A stretch of DNA of 10,812 bases from an uncultured Clostridia bacterium (GTDB lineage: Bacteria; Bacillota; Clostridia; Lachnospirales; Lachnospiraceae), in assembly GCA_946620335.1 (NCBI GenBank), contig CAMONF010000081.1:1-10812 (forward strand). The letters are read 5' to 3'. Each line of letters starts with the position of its first letter. Position 1 is the stretch's first letter. Made by a program: the position numbers and the translations under genes. Below are positions 1 through 6,260 of this stretch, piece by piece. The notes under the pieces are model-generated. The model saw only the letters and a program-made list of their open reading frames with translations, made no database searches and had not been told where the DNA came from.

Positions 1-16
1 ATAAAAATCCTTTTCC

Positions 17-45
17 AGTATAGCATAAAGGGCTTTCCCTGCCAA
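17..45 (-). promoter_or_regulatory. Outward sigma-A promoter, leftward (left arm)
   Basis: Read on the minus strand, TTGGCA (45-40) is followed after exactly 17 bases by TATACT (22-17), with TGC directly before the -10 hexamer (extended -10). This is the mirror copy of the promoter at 326-354. It should fire leftward out of the window, which implies a divergently transcribed gene there. The gene itself cannot be seen. Confidence 0.7.
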
Positions 46-65
46 AGGATTTTGAGGCCGCCAAT

Positions 66-86
66 ATTTGAAAAACGTTTTCAAAT
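66..86. promoter_or_regulatory. 21-bp operator-like palindrome (left arm)
   Basis: ATTTGAAAA, a three-base centre ACG, then TTTTCAAAT: a perfect 9+3+9 inverted repeat. It resembles LacI-family and CcpA cre sites (TGAAAACG core) but is one base too long in the centre for a standard cre. It lies between the outward promoter (17-45) and the inward -10 box (112-117), so one bound regulator could affect both. The regulator is unknown. Confidence 0.6.
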
Positions 87-89
87 CTG

Positions 90-117
90 TTAACTTTCCT
101 CGCCCGCATGGTATAAT
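90..117 (+). promoter_or_regulatory. Inward promoter-like sequence of the left arm
   Basis: TATAAT at 112-117 is preceded by TGG (extended -10), with a poor TTAACT -35 candidate at 90-95 (16-base spacer). It points into the centre of the inverted repeat, where no gene is present. The mirror copy on the minus strand of the right arm (TATAAT read from 259 to 254) has lost the TG. Either these are the remains of a promoter for a lost gene, or the match is chance. Confidence 0.4.
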
Positions 118-164
118 TTGTTTCAATTCTCGAATACAGGCGGTCTCTGTGCTCCACTGCCTGA

Positions 165-219
165 GGAATCAGGGACGGAAAACTGGAATCAGGGACGGTT
201 CCTTTTCCAGTTTTCCGTC
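165..219. repeat. GGGACGGTTCC-type palindromic repeat (REP/MITE-like), imperfect copy
   Basis: GGAATCAGGGACGG occurs twice (165-178 and 185-198). A 15-bp stem joins 174-188 to 205-219. The stretch 185-216 closely matches the palindrome at 7337-7374 (shared core GGGACGGTTCCTTTTCC), so both belong to one repeat family. Repeats with this core are, from general knowledge, dispersed in clostridial genomes and resemble REP elements mobilised by IS200-like (RAYT) transposases. No transposase is present here. A run of eight T follows at 230-237, ten bases beyond the stem, which is too far for a typical terminator. Confidence 0.7.
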
Positions 220-284
220 TATGCATCTCTTTTTTTTACGAGAATTGAAACAAATTATACCGTGCGGGCGAGGGAAATCAACTG

Positions 285-305
285 ATTTGAAAACGTTTTT
301 CAAAT
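285..305. promoter_or_regulatory. 21-bp operator-like palindrome (right arm)
   Basis: ATTTGAAAA, centre CGT, TTTTCAAAT: a perfect 9+3+9 inverted repeat identical in half-sites to 66-86. Its centre (295) is 54 bases before the -10 hexamer at 349, near -66 from the expected start of transcription. That is upstream of the -35 box and typical of an activator site, or of an upstream cre-like site, rather than a steric repressor site. Confidence 0.6.
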
Positions 306-325
306 ATTGGAGGCCTCAAAATCCT

Positions 326-354
326 TTGGCAGGGAAAGCCCTTTATGCTATACT
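326..354 (+). promoter_or_regulatory. Sigma-A promoter of the esterase operon
   Basis: TTGGCA (326-331), a 17-base spacer and TATACT (349-354), with TGC before the -10 hexamer. Spacing is ideal and both hexamers match consensus at five of six positions. Transcription should start near 361, giving a leader of about 90 bases before the gene at 450. No promoter of this quality is seen before the next two genes, which are probably co-transcribed. Confidence 0.8.
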
Positions 355-449
355 GGAAAAGGATTTTTATCGAAAGCACGCTGAGAAGAAAGAGACCAAT
401 TCGGCGGAAAACACAGTACAGTTTTCATATATGATTTCTGGAGGCACCT

Positions 450-2030
450 ATGTTAAAGACAGCTATGATTTTCGGAGACAATATGGTTCTGCAGCGCGGA
501 AAGAAGATCCCTGTCTGGGGAACCGCAGCGCCCGGCGCAGAGGTGACGGTAACGATTCAGGGCATCAGCGCAAGCTCTGCCGCGGACGCGGAAGGCGCCT
601 TCTGCGTACTTCTTCCTCCCCTTGAGACCTCCTTCGACGAGACCATGACAATCGCAGCCGGCGATGAATCGCTTACCTTTACCGGCGTCATGGTGGGCGA
701 GGTATGGCTGGCAGGCGGTCAGTCCAATATGGAATTCCACATGCGCTACGACGCTGACATCGCTTCCGAGAAGGAGAAGTGCGCGGGCAGGAATATCCGC
801 TTCTTCGACTATCCCGAGGTCTCCTATCCGGAGCAAATCCATGAGGCGGATTACAGCAAGGAGTACGGCTTCTGGAGAAAGCCGGAGCCGGAGCAGCTGG
901 AGCGGTTCTCGGCCGTGGGCTGGTACTTCGCCTCCGAGCTGGAAAATAAATACAATATCCCTGTCGGCATCATCGGCTGCAACTGGGGCGGTACCCCGGC
1001 CTGCGCCTGGATGCCCGAGCAGGACCTTATAGAGGGCGGCGGCCAGGTCTTCCTCGACGAGTACAAGGAAGCCATCAGCAAGTTGGACCTGGAGGAATAC
1101 GACCGGAACTTCCGGAACAACCCGGGCTCCTACAGAACTGACCAGCTGGCCGACCCCATCGGCGATAAGCTGTTGTTCGGATGCACCATGGAGGAATTCA
1201 TGGGCATGCTGGCCCAGATGGGCGTCGACGTATCCAACCTTGATCCGACGGCCTTTTTGCCTGCTGTGGGACCGAAGTACGAGAGGAGGCCCTGCGGTCT
1301 CTATGAGTCCATGCTGAAGCCGCTGGCTCCTTACGGCATCCGCGGCGTGATCTGGTACCAGGGCGAGACCGACGGCGATACCCATCCGGAGCTCTACCAT
1401 CTGGTATTCCCGGCCATGATCGGAAGCTGGCGGAAGCTCTGGGGAGAGGAGCTTCCCTTCCTCTTCACCCAGATTGCAGGCCTCGACCACTGGATGGAAT
1501 GCGTCGGCGAGCCCTACGCAAAGATTCGCGATGCCCAGCAGTATACGGAGGACACCGTGCCCGGCACAGGCATGGCGGTAACCTCCGACGTGGGTATGCA
1601 GTTCGACATTCATCCCAAGAAAAAACAGCCCGTAGGCCGTCGCCTGGCCCTGCTGGCTGAGAATAAGGTCTATGGGGACGACGTGCTCTGCAAGGCGCCG
1701 ACCCTGCTTGAGGCGGCCATTTCGGACGGCCGGGCCGTGCTTTCATTTGCCAATGCCGGCGACGGACTGACCCTCAAGGAGACCGTTCCCTACGGCCAGG
1801 TCATCGGGGCGGAGACCCCCGGCGGCCTTCAGATCATCCAGGACGGAGAGGAACTTCCGGCGGATACCTTCCGCGCCACCGCCTCCGGGAACACCATGGT
1901 CGTCGAGAGTCCGGCTATCAAGGCCGGAAGGGCCACTGTGGTCAGAATCGCCAAGACGGGCTGGCACCTGGTCAACCTATACAACAGCAACGATATTCCG
2001 GCAAGGCCGGCGTCTGTCGCAGGACATTAA
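450..2030 (+). CDS. SGNH-type carbohydrate esterase, sialate O-acetylesterase (SASA) family
   Basis: This 526-residue esterase probably removes O-acetyl groups from sugars. The N-terminal beta domain carries the family signature DNMVLQR (10-16). Catalytic block I is GGQSNME, with nucleophile Ser92. GWYFASEL (157-164) and the WYQGETD segment (302-308) follow. The C-terminal catalytic dyad is in DIHP, with Asp386 and His388. Length and order fit the family. There is no signal peptide: the protein begins directly at the conserved domain, so it should be cytoplasmic, unlike many exported relatives. The start at 450 is supported by GGAGG at 440-444. No sialic acid genes are nearby, and the rhamnosidase and fructosidase neighbours point to acetylated plant glycans or glycosides instead (inference). 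The family call is firm; the substrate is not known. Confidence 0.9.
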   Translation: MLKTAMIFGDNMVLQRGKKIPVWGTAAPGAEVTVTIQGISASSAADAEGAFCVLLPPLETSFDETMTIAAGDESLTFTGVMVGEVWLAGGQSNMEFHMRYDADIASEKEKCAGRNIRFFDYPEVSYPEQIHEADYSKEYGFWRKPEPEQLERFSAVGWYFASELENKYNIPVGIIGCNWGGTPACAWMPEQDLIEGGGQVFLDEYKEAISKLDLEEYDRNFRNNPGSYRTDQLADPIGDKLLFGCTMEEFMGMLAQMGVDVSNLDPTAFLPAVGPKYERRPCGLYESMLKPLAPYGIRGVIWYQGETDGDTHPELYHLVFPAMIGSWRKLWGEELPFLFTQIAGLDHWMECVGEPYAKIRDAQQYTEDTVPGTGMAVTSDVGMQFDIHPKKKQPVGRRLALLAENKVYGDDVLCKAPTLLEAAISDGRAVLSFANAGDGLTLKETVPYGQVIGAETPGGLQIIQDGEELPADTFRATASGNTMVVESPAIKAGRATVVRIAKTGWHLVNLYNSNDIPARPASVAGH

Positions 2031-2250
2031 AGGGAAAAATGCGCAGGAGTGTTCACTCGATGCGCTTTACCCGGACAGGCGGCAGATCGCCACTTTATGC
2101 ACCCTCGCAGTGTCCGCGTTCAGGCAACAGAGGGTTGTCCTCTGAGCGGGAGGCAGCTCCTTCGCTGAAGAGTCAGCTGCCGCCTGAGCGCAGAGACCTG
2201 CCCGCTGACACCGGTCTTGCCGGACATCCATACAGAGAGGGTATATTCAA
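2031..2250. other. 220-base intergenic spacer with an imperfect hairpin
   Basis: No convincing gene or promoter is seen. CTCTG (2140-2144) can pair with CAGAG (2191-2195), and inside it GGCAGCT (2152-2158) pairs with AGCTGCC (2175-2181), forming a broken stem that could stabilise or process the transcript between the two esterase genes. A 71-codon open frame (2039-2254) has an AAGGGA before its ATG and ends in ATGA overlapping the next start. However, it is rich in Arg, Ser and Pro, and its codon use is unlike its neighbours, so it is probably chance. Confidence 0.45.
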
Positions 2251-3018
2251 ATGATAACAAGATATTATGACATTAACACGGCGGGTCACAGCATCCGCTG
2301 CAAGTTGTACTGCAACGACGTGCACAAAATTGAGAAGGTCGTCATTTTCGGTCACGGATTCGGCGGCCATAAGGATAATAAGGCAGCTGAGCGGTTCGCC
2401 ATGCGGGCCACTTCCCGGTTCAAAAAGTCGGCGGTCGTGACCTTCGACCTGCCCTGCCACGGCGGGGACGGCAAGAAGAAGCTTTTGCTCTCTGATTGCC
2501 TGACCTACATAGAACTGATTGTCGACGACTGCAAAACACGTCTGGGGGCGGAGGATGTATTCTCCTACGCCACCAGCTTCGGCGGCTTTCTGGTGCTCAA
2601 ATACCTGGCGGACAAGGGCAACCCCTTCCGAAAGGTCGCCCTCCGGTGCCCGGCCGTGGATATGTATTCGGTCATCACCCACAGCATTATTAACCCTGAG
2701 GATATGGAGAAGCTGGAAAAAGGGAAGGACGTTCTGGTCGGTTTCGACCGCAAGGTCAAGATCAACAAAGAGTTCCTTCAGGACCTCCAGGATGAGGACC
2801 TGCGCCGCCATGATTACATGGACTTTGCGGATGATATCCTGATCCTCCACGGGACCAAGGACGAAATCATTCCCATCGATGACGTCGCCGCCTTCGCGGA
2901 TGACAATGTGATCGAGTTCGTCCCGGTGGAAAATGAAGACCATCGCTTCTCGAACCCCTCGGGCATGGACCTGGCCATCGCGGCTATCCTGGACTTCTTC
3001 GCGCCGGCCATGGCGTGA
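2251..3018 (+). CDS. Alpha/beta hydrolase, probable carboxylesterase (feruloyl/acyl esterase-like)
   Basis: This 255-residue single-domain alpha/beta hydrolase has a complete catalytic apparatus. The oxyanion-hole loop is FGHGFGGHKD (33-42). The nucleophile elbow is YATSFGGF with Ser109, where Ala replaces the usual first Gly of GxSxG. The acid is Asp204 in LHGTKDEIIP, and the base is His231 in NEDHRF. The layout resembles small intracellular cinnamoyl/feruloyl esterases and other acyl esterases of gut Clostridia. No signal peptide or membrane segment is seen. GAGAGGG, nine bases before the ATG, is a reasonable ribosome binding site. It follows the SASA-type esterase without a visible promoter, so the pair may strip different acyl groups from one substrate (inference). 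Other substrates, including peptides or lactones, cannot be excluded. Confidence 0.85.
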   Translation: MITRYYDINTAGHSIRCKLYCNDVHKIEKVVIFGHGFGGHKDNKAAERFAMRATSRFKKSAVVTFDLPCHGGDGKKKLLLSDCLTYIELIVDDCKTRLGAEDVFSYATSFGGFLVLKYLADKGNPFRKVALRCPAVDMYSVITHSIINPEDMEKLEKGKDVLVGFDRKVKINKEFLQDLQDEDLRRHDYMDFADDILILHGTKDEIIPIDDVAAFADDNVIEFVPVENEDHRFSNPSGMDLAIAAILDFFAPAMA

Positions 3019-3151
3019 AGGCGCAGCATGTGGTCTGAAGGCATCGGCCTTAATTTGAGCCCGCTCCCTGCTTAGGGCCGGGAATGCGGATGACAGCAGA
3101 ACGCGTCAAAGCGATCCCGGAAATAAAGGATACAGGACAGAGAGGTATGAT

Positions 3152-3613
3152 ATGAAGCGAATTCTCGTCAAGTCTGTCTACGATGCCTTTGACTATGTGA
3201 TGGACCACTATTATCCTGCGGGCCAGCGGAAATTCGCGCCGCGGAAGGATACCTACGCGGTGATCTCCATTCAGGACACCCACACGCGGGGATTCGGCTT
3301 CCGCTTTCAGGAAAGCGAGTTCTGCCTGGGAGCGCTGACCTTGTATTTCGACGATATCGAAAAACCGGTCGACGGGGCAACGCTCTTTTCCGAAGACCAG
3401 GCCCGGGATGTGATCGACTTCATCCTGACCATGGGCGGGGCGGAGACCTTGCTCGTCCACTGTTACGGCGGCGAGTCCCGTTCCAGAGCCGTGGGCGCCT
3501 TCGCCGCGGAAATGCTGGGGGCGGACAATTCGCGCCTCCTGAAGACCGGCCACCCGAACCGGCAGGTCCTTGAGACACTGAGACGTGTGTGGCGGGAGCG
3601 CTCTGGGAAATAA
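3152..3613 (+). CDS. Small cysteine phosphatase with an HCxxGxxR loop (tyrosine/dual-specificity-like)
   Basis: This 153-residue protein contains HCYGGESRS (103-111), matching the HCxxGxxR phosphate-binding loop of tyrosine and dual-specificity phosphatases. Cys104 is the expected nucleophile and Arg110 binds phosphate; Ser111 follows Arg as in the family. Upstream, VISIQD (37-42) and LYFDDIE (64-70) resemble the core strand and the 'DD' segment of small bacterial members. The general-acid Asp cannot be assigned with certainty (candidates Asp42, Asp67, Asp68). It is cytoplasmic, with no signal peptide. AGAGAGG (3139-3145), six bases before the ATG, supports the start. The physiological substrate is unknown; a phosphoprotein, a phosphosugar or an inositol phosphate are all possible. 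It is the last gene before a hairpin and a new promoter, so it probably closes the esterase transcript. Confidence 0.75.
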   Translation: MKRILVKSVYDAFDYVMDHYYPAGQRKFAPRKDTYAVISIQDTHTRGFGFRFQESEFCLGALTLYFDDIEKPVDGATLFSEDQARDVIDFILTMGGAETLLVHCYGGESRSRAVGAFAAEMLGADNSRLLKTGHPNRQVLETLRRVWRERSGK

Positions 3614-3642
3614 GAACAAACAAGCTTACTATCAGTTTTGAG

Positions 3643-3671
3643 CAATCGAGCAGGTATCCCCTGCTCGATTG
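3643..3671. terminator. Strong hairpin after the phosphatase gene, possible terminator
   Basis: CAATCGAGCAGG (3643-3654), loop TATCC, then CCTGCTCGATTG (3660-3671): a perfect 12-bp stem 30 bases after the stop codon. No U-tract follows on either strand, so it may be a weak or factor-dependent terminator, or a 3'-end stabiliser, rather than a classic intrinsic terminator. Confidence 0.5.
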
Positions 3672-3704
3672 TGCATTCTGCACGACATATGGCCGAGTTA
3701 GTGA

Positions 3705-3723
3705 TAAATTTTCACAAAATTTA
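3705..3723. promoter_or_regulatory. Operator-like palindrome upstream of the GH32 gene
   Basis: TAAATTTT, centre CAC, AAAATTTA is a perfect 8+3+8 inverted repeat. A second, overlapping imperfect palindrome, GTGATAAATTTTCAC (3701-3715), uses part of it. The centre (3714) lies 52 bases before the -10 hexamer at 3766, almost the same distance as the 21-bp palindrome before the esterase promoter (54), although the half-site sequences differ. AT-richness lowers its significance. Confidence 0.4.
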
Positions 3724-3762
3724 ACCAATGGCCTCGACTCTGAGGAGAAACCAGGCGATTTT

Positions 3763-3771
3763 TGATATAAT
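3763..3771 (+). promoter_or_regulatory. Extended -10 promoter of the GH32 gene
   Basis: TGA directly precedes a perfect TATAAT (3766-3771). No good -35 hexamer is found at 16 to 18 bases, so the promoter depends on its extended -10 or on an activator. Transcription should start near 3778, leaving a leader of about 110 bases. Confidence 0.55.
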
Positions 3772-3779
3772 GAATATAC

Positions 3780-3856
3780 TTGCCGGGCTCCTGCCCGCAA
3801 TGTATCCCCAAATCAATTCAGAGGGAGGCCTTCGCTGTGAAGGGAGAAGGGTCTCC
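3780..3856 (+). promoter_or_regulatory. Structured 5' leader of the GH32 transcript
   Basis: Three small hairpins follow the predicted transcription start. The first, 3780-3800, has TTG and CGGGC pairing with GCCCG and CAA (one bulged C, loop TCCT). The second, 3829-3843, pairs CCTTC with GAAGG. The third, 3843-3856, pairs GGAGA with TCTCC. The first may protect the 5' end. No known riboswitch or antiterminator (RAT) motif is recognised, so any regulatory role is speculative. Confidence 0.35.
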
Positions 3857-3888
3857 GGTCAGAAAAACAGTTTATGGAGGAATCCGAC

Positions 3889-5346
3889 ATGAAAAGAGAA
3901 TGGACCCTTGAGGAGCGTTACCGTGTACTGGAAGGCCCGGATGATGTGAAGGACCTCTATGCAGCCATCCAAAAATCCTGGTACCGCCAGAAGTACCACG
4001 TTCAGCCGGTGACCGGCCTTTCCAGCGATCCCAACGGCTTCGCCTTCTTCGAGGGAAAATGGCATTTATTCTATCAGTGGTGCCCCTGGGGCGCCGTTCA
4101 CGGACTCAAGTACTGGTATCACGCCGTATCCCCGGACCTGGTTTCATGGGAGAACTGCGGCGTAGGCATTTACCCGGACACCTTCTATGACAATAAGGGC
4201 TGCCACTCCGGTTCGGCTTTCGCCTACGGTGACGACATGTACTTCTTCTACACCGGCAACCACAGGGACGAGAACTGGGTGAGAACGCCCTTCACCTGCG
4301 CGGCCAGGATGGACGAGGAGGGCAGGCTGGTGAAGCTGGACAAGCCCCTCTTTGGACCAAGGGAGGATTACGCCGAGCACCAGCGGGACCCCAAGATCAT
4401 CTATGTCCCCGAGAAGAAAAAATATTACATTTTCATCGGCGCCCAGACCCTGGACAAGAAGGGCACGGCGCTCATTTACGAGTCGGAGGAGCTGCTTAGC
4501 GGCTGGCGCTTTGCGGGCCAGCTCCATGTGCCGGGCTATGAGGACTTCGGCGGGATGTGGGAGTGCCCCTGCATCGTGAACATCAGCGGGAAGGATGTTC
4601 TCATTTTTTCGCCGCAGTATACGACCCTGCCGGGACGCGGGAACAGCACCAACCATAACGTCTACTTCATCGGCCGGATGGATTACGACACCCTGACCTT
4701 CACGCCCGAGGGCGATTACCAGTACCTGGATTACGGCTTTGATTTCTACGCGGCCCAGTGCGCAGCCAATGTGGCCGATCCTGACAAGGCGATCCTGGTG
4801 GCCTGGATCGGCCTGCCCGACAACCATTATCCCACCGAGGAGGAGGACTGGGAGGGCAGCATGAGCCTGCCCAGAGAGCTCAGAATCCGTGACGGGAAGC
4901 TCGTGCAGACGCCGGTGGAAGGCCTCGTCTCCTTGAGGACCGGAGAGGCTGCCGCCGACGGCACGCTTCCGGACATCTGCGAGCTTGAGATCGCCTTCTC
5001 CGGTGGAAATGCGGACCTTGCCCTTTTCACCCGCCCGGACGGCTCCGGCGGCGTCACCCTCCGCTACGATGAGGCGGCTGGCGTGCTGACCGTGGACAGA
5101 AGAGGCATGGACAAGCGCTTCAACGAGAAGGTCTTCGAGGTCCTGGAAGTTCCGGTGAACGGCCTCAGGAACATCCATGCCTTCATCGACAGGTCCTCGC
5201 TGGAGCTCTACATCAATGACGGCGAGCGCACCTTCACCACCCACATCTATCCGACGGAGGGCGAGCACGGATACACGATCTCCGATAACGGCAGCATGAA
5301 GATATACAACCTCAAGGCTTCTGTGACGGACGAATTTGTGATCTGA
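3889..5346 (+). CDS. GH32 beta-fructosidase / sucrose-6-phosphate hydrolase-like
   Basis: This 485-residue GH32 enzyme hydrolyses terminal beta-fructosyl bonds (sucrose, sucrose-6-phosphate or fructans). The five-bladed propeller carries the three acidic motifs: nucleophile Asp47 in SSDPNGF, transition-state stabiliser Asp167 in QRDPK, and acid/base Glu225 in WECPC. FYQW (61-64), VHGLKYW (70-76) and HSGSA (106-110) resemble sucrose-6-phosphate hydrolases. SLPREL (326-331) ends the catalytic domain. The C-terminal beta-sandwich contains the typical IDRSSLELYINDGER stretch. The residue before the nucleophile, normally Asn, is Ser. There is no signal peptide, so it is cytoplasmic. A longer frame begins at 3874, but that ATG lies against the GGAGG (3876-3880) that serves the ATG at 3889 with 8-base spacing, so 3889 is preferred. 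The preferred substrate cannot be told from sequence; no PTS gene is in view. Confidence 0.92.
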   Translation: MKREWTLEERYRVLEGPDDVKDLYAAIQKSWYRQKYHVQPVTGLSSDPNGFAFFEGKWHLFYQWCPWGAVHGLKYWYHAVSPDLVSWENCGVGIYPDTFYDNKGCHSGSAFAYGDDMYFFYTGNHRDENWVRTPFTCAARMDEEGRLVKLDKPLFGPREDYAEHQRDPKIIYVPEKKKYYIFIGAQTLDKKGTALIYESEELLSGWRFAGQLHVPGYEDFGGMWECPCIVNISGKDVLIFSPQYTTLPGRGNSTNHNVYFIGRMDYDTLTFTPEGDYQYLDYGFDFYAAQCAANVADPDKAILVAWIGLPDNHYPTEEEDWEGSMSLPRELRIRDGKLVQTPVEGLVSLRTGEAAADGTLPDICELEIAFSGGNADLALFTRPDGSGGVTLRYDEAAGVLTVDRRGMDKRFNEKVFEVLEVPVNGLRNIHAFIDRSSLELYINDGERTFTTHIYPTEGEHGYTISDNGSMKIYNLKASVTDEFVI

Positions 5347-5469
5347 TGGAAATAGGGCGGCAAGGGCTGGCTGCTGAAGGCGCCTTGTGACAGGCGGATG
5401 GGATGCAGCCTTGGTCGGATGCGCCCGCAGGAGAAATGAATACCACCAAAGCGGCGGGGGATGAACAAT

Positions 5470-6228
5470 ATGAAGAAAGTATTTGCGAGCGACTTCGACG
5501 GAACGCTGTATTTCTACAAGGCGGAGGTCAAGCTGCCTCCGGAGTCAGTGGAGAAGATCAAGGAATTTCAGGCGGCGGGGAACATTTTCGGGCTCTGCAC
5601 CGGCAGGCAGGTCGGCGGCCTTACGCCCTTTATCAGCGGCTTTTTTGATCCGGACTTCTACATCACCAGCACAGGGTCCAACATTGTGGACGGCAGGTTC
5701 GAAGCTATCCGCCGGCTGGGCGTGGACAGGGACGTGGTCGATCAGATCGTGAAGCTGGTGAAGCCCAGGGGCAACAGGATCTCCATCGACATCGACGGCG
5801 TGATCAACGTCTTCGAGGAGATGGACTATCCCGGCGCTTACAATGTGATCACCGGTATGGACGATGCCCCGGCGGGCATGGTCCACGGCCTGGGCATCCA
5901 CTGTGAGACGCTGGAGGAGGCGGCTGCCCTGACCGCGGAGATGAACGCCAAGTTCGGGGATGCCCTGAACGCCTTCCAGAACGTCATTGAGGTGGATATC
6001 GCCCCCAAGGGCTGCTCCAAGGGAGAGGGCGTCGAGGTGATCCGGAAGTATTACGGTGACTGTAAGATTTACGGCATCGGGGATTCCCTGAATGACCTGC
6101 CCCTGCTCCTCGCCTCTGACGTCTCCTACACCTTCCCCTATGCGCCGGAGGAGGTGCAGCGGCAGGTGACCAAGGTCGTGGCCAATATCTCTGAGGCCCT
6201 GGAGGACTGCATGCGGGATCCTGTCTGA
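5470..6228 (+). CDS. Cof-type HAD-superfamily phosphatase
   Basis: This 252-residue HAD hydrolase of the Cof/YidA-like class (C2B cap type by overall layout) probably dephosphorylates sugar phosphates or other small phosphometabolites. Motif I is SDFDGTL, with nucleophile Asp8 and acid/base Asp10. Motif II is Thr44 in CTGR, and the conserved Lys184 lies in SKGEGV. The metal-binding motif is GDSLND, with Asp205 and Asp209. The cap lies between roughly residues 80 and 180. An in-frame ATG nine bases earlier (5461) directly abuts the G-rich GGCGGGGG, leaving no spacing. The ATG at 5470 sits nine bases after GGGGG and gives the typical MKK...DFDGTL beginning. It follows GH32 by 123 bases with no evident promoter, so co-transcription is likely. 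Substrates of this class are broad and cannot be predicted. Confidence 0.87.
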   Translation: MKKVFASDFDGTLYFYKAEVKLPPESVEKIKEFQAAGNIFGLCTGRQVGGLTPFISGFFDPDFYITSTGSNIVDGRFEAIRRLGVDRDVVDQIVKLVKPRGNRISIDIDGVINVFEEMDYPGAYNVITGMDDAPAGMVHGLGIHCETLEEAAALTAEMNAKFGDALNAFQNVIEVDIAPKGCSKGEGVEVIRKYYGDCKIYGIGDSLNDLPLLLASDVSYTFPYAPEEVQRQVTKVVANISEALEDCMRDPV

Positions 6229-6260
6229 CCAACGGCGACCGTCCGGCCAGGAGCCTCGAC

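Larger units (their letters stand above)
1..132. repeat. Left arm of long inverted repeat (mirror promoter region)
   Basis: The reverse complement of this stretch matches 239-370 at 126 of 132 positions without gaps. Pairing stops exactly where the arm ends inward (A133 against A238). The outer end coincides with the window edge, so the arm may be longer. The arm contains an outward promoter on the minus strand (17-45), a 21-bp palindrome (66-86) and an inward -10 box (112-117). Because the two arms differ at six positions, a simple fold-back assembly artefact is unlikely. It may serve a divergent gene lying to the left of the window. Confidence 0.93.
239..370. repeat. Right arm of long inverted repeat (mirror promoter region)
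   Basis: This is the inverted copy of 1-132. The six mismatches cluster between the inward -10 box and the palindrome, plus one at the arm's GGCGGCC/GGAGGCC position. The outward promoter and the initially transcribed bases are identical in both arms, which suggests that they are under selection or that the duplication is young. This arm supplies the promoter of the esterase gene at 450. Confidence 0.93.

Noticed and set aside
165..219. A CRISPR-like direct repeat (GGAATCAGGGACGG twice)
   Set aside because: There are only two copies, six bases apart, and they are explained by the palindromic repeat family also found at 7337-7417. There is no spacer array and there are no cas genes.
68..625. 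A 185-codon open frame spanning the inverted repeat and the start of the esterase gene
   Set aside because: It crosses the promoter, the repeat and the ribosome binding site of the esterase gene, and its end overlaps a well-supported gene in another frame.
453..1613. A 386-codon antisense open frame over the SASA-family esterase (and similar ones at 2173-2943, 3050-3619, 4144-5268 and 5545-5901)
   Set aside because: All are codon-aligned shadows of the sense genes with the same cause (no TTA, CTA or TCA in the sense frame). Their translations are low-complexity and show no domain.
2039..2254. A 71-codon open frame between the two esterase genes, with a plausible ribosome binding site and an ATGA overlap with the next start
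   Set aside because: It is rich in Arg, Ser and Pro, uses TCA and AGA codons unlike its neighbours, and shows no motif. The placement is intriguing but the codon use looks like chance.
3038..3051. A terminator-like hairpin (AAGGC, ATCG, GCCTT) after the alpha/beta hydrolase gene
   Set aside because: The stem is only five base pairs and is followed by AATTTG rather than a U-tract, so it is too weak to call.
5436..5648. An ATG at 5436 with AGGAG just upstream, before the HAD gene
   Set aside because: It is in a different frame from the HAD gene, the spacing is only about two bases, and its product overlaps the HAD coding region without any recognisable feature.
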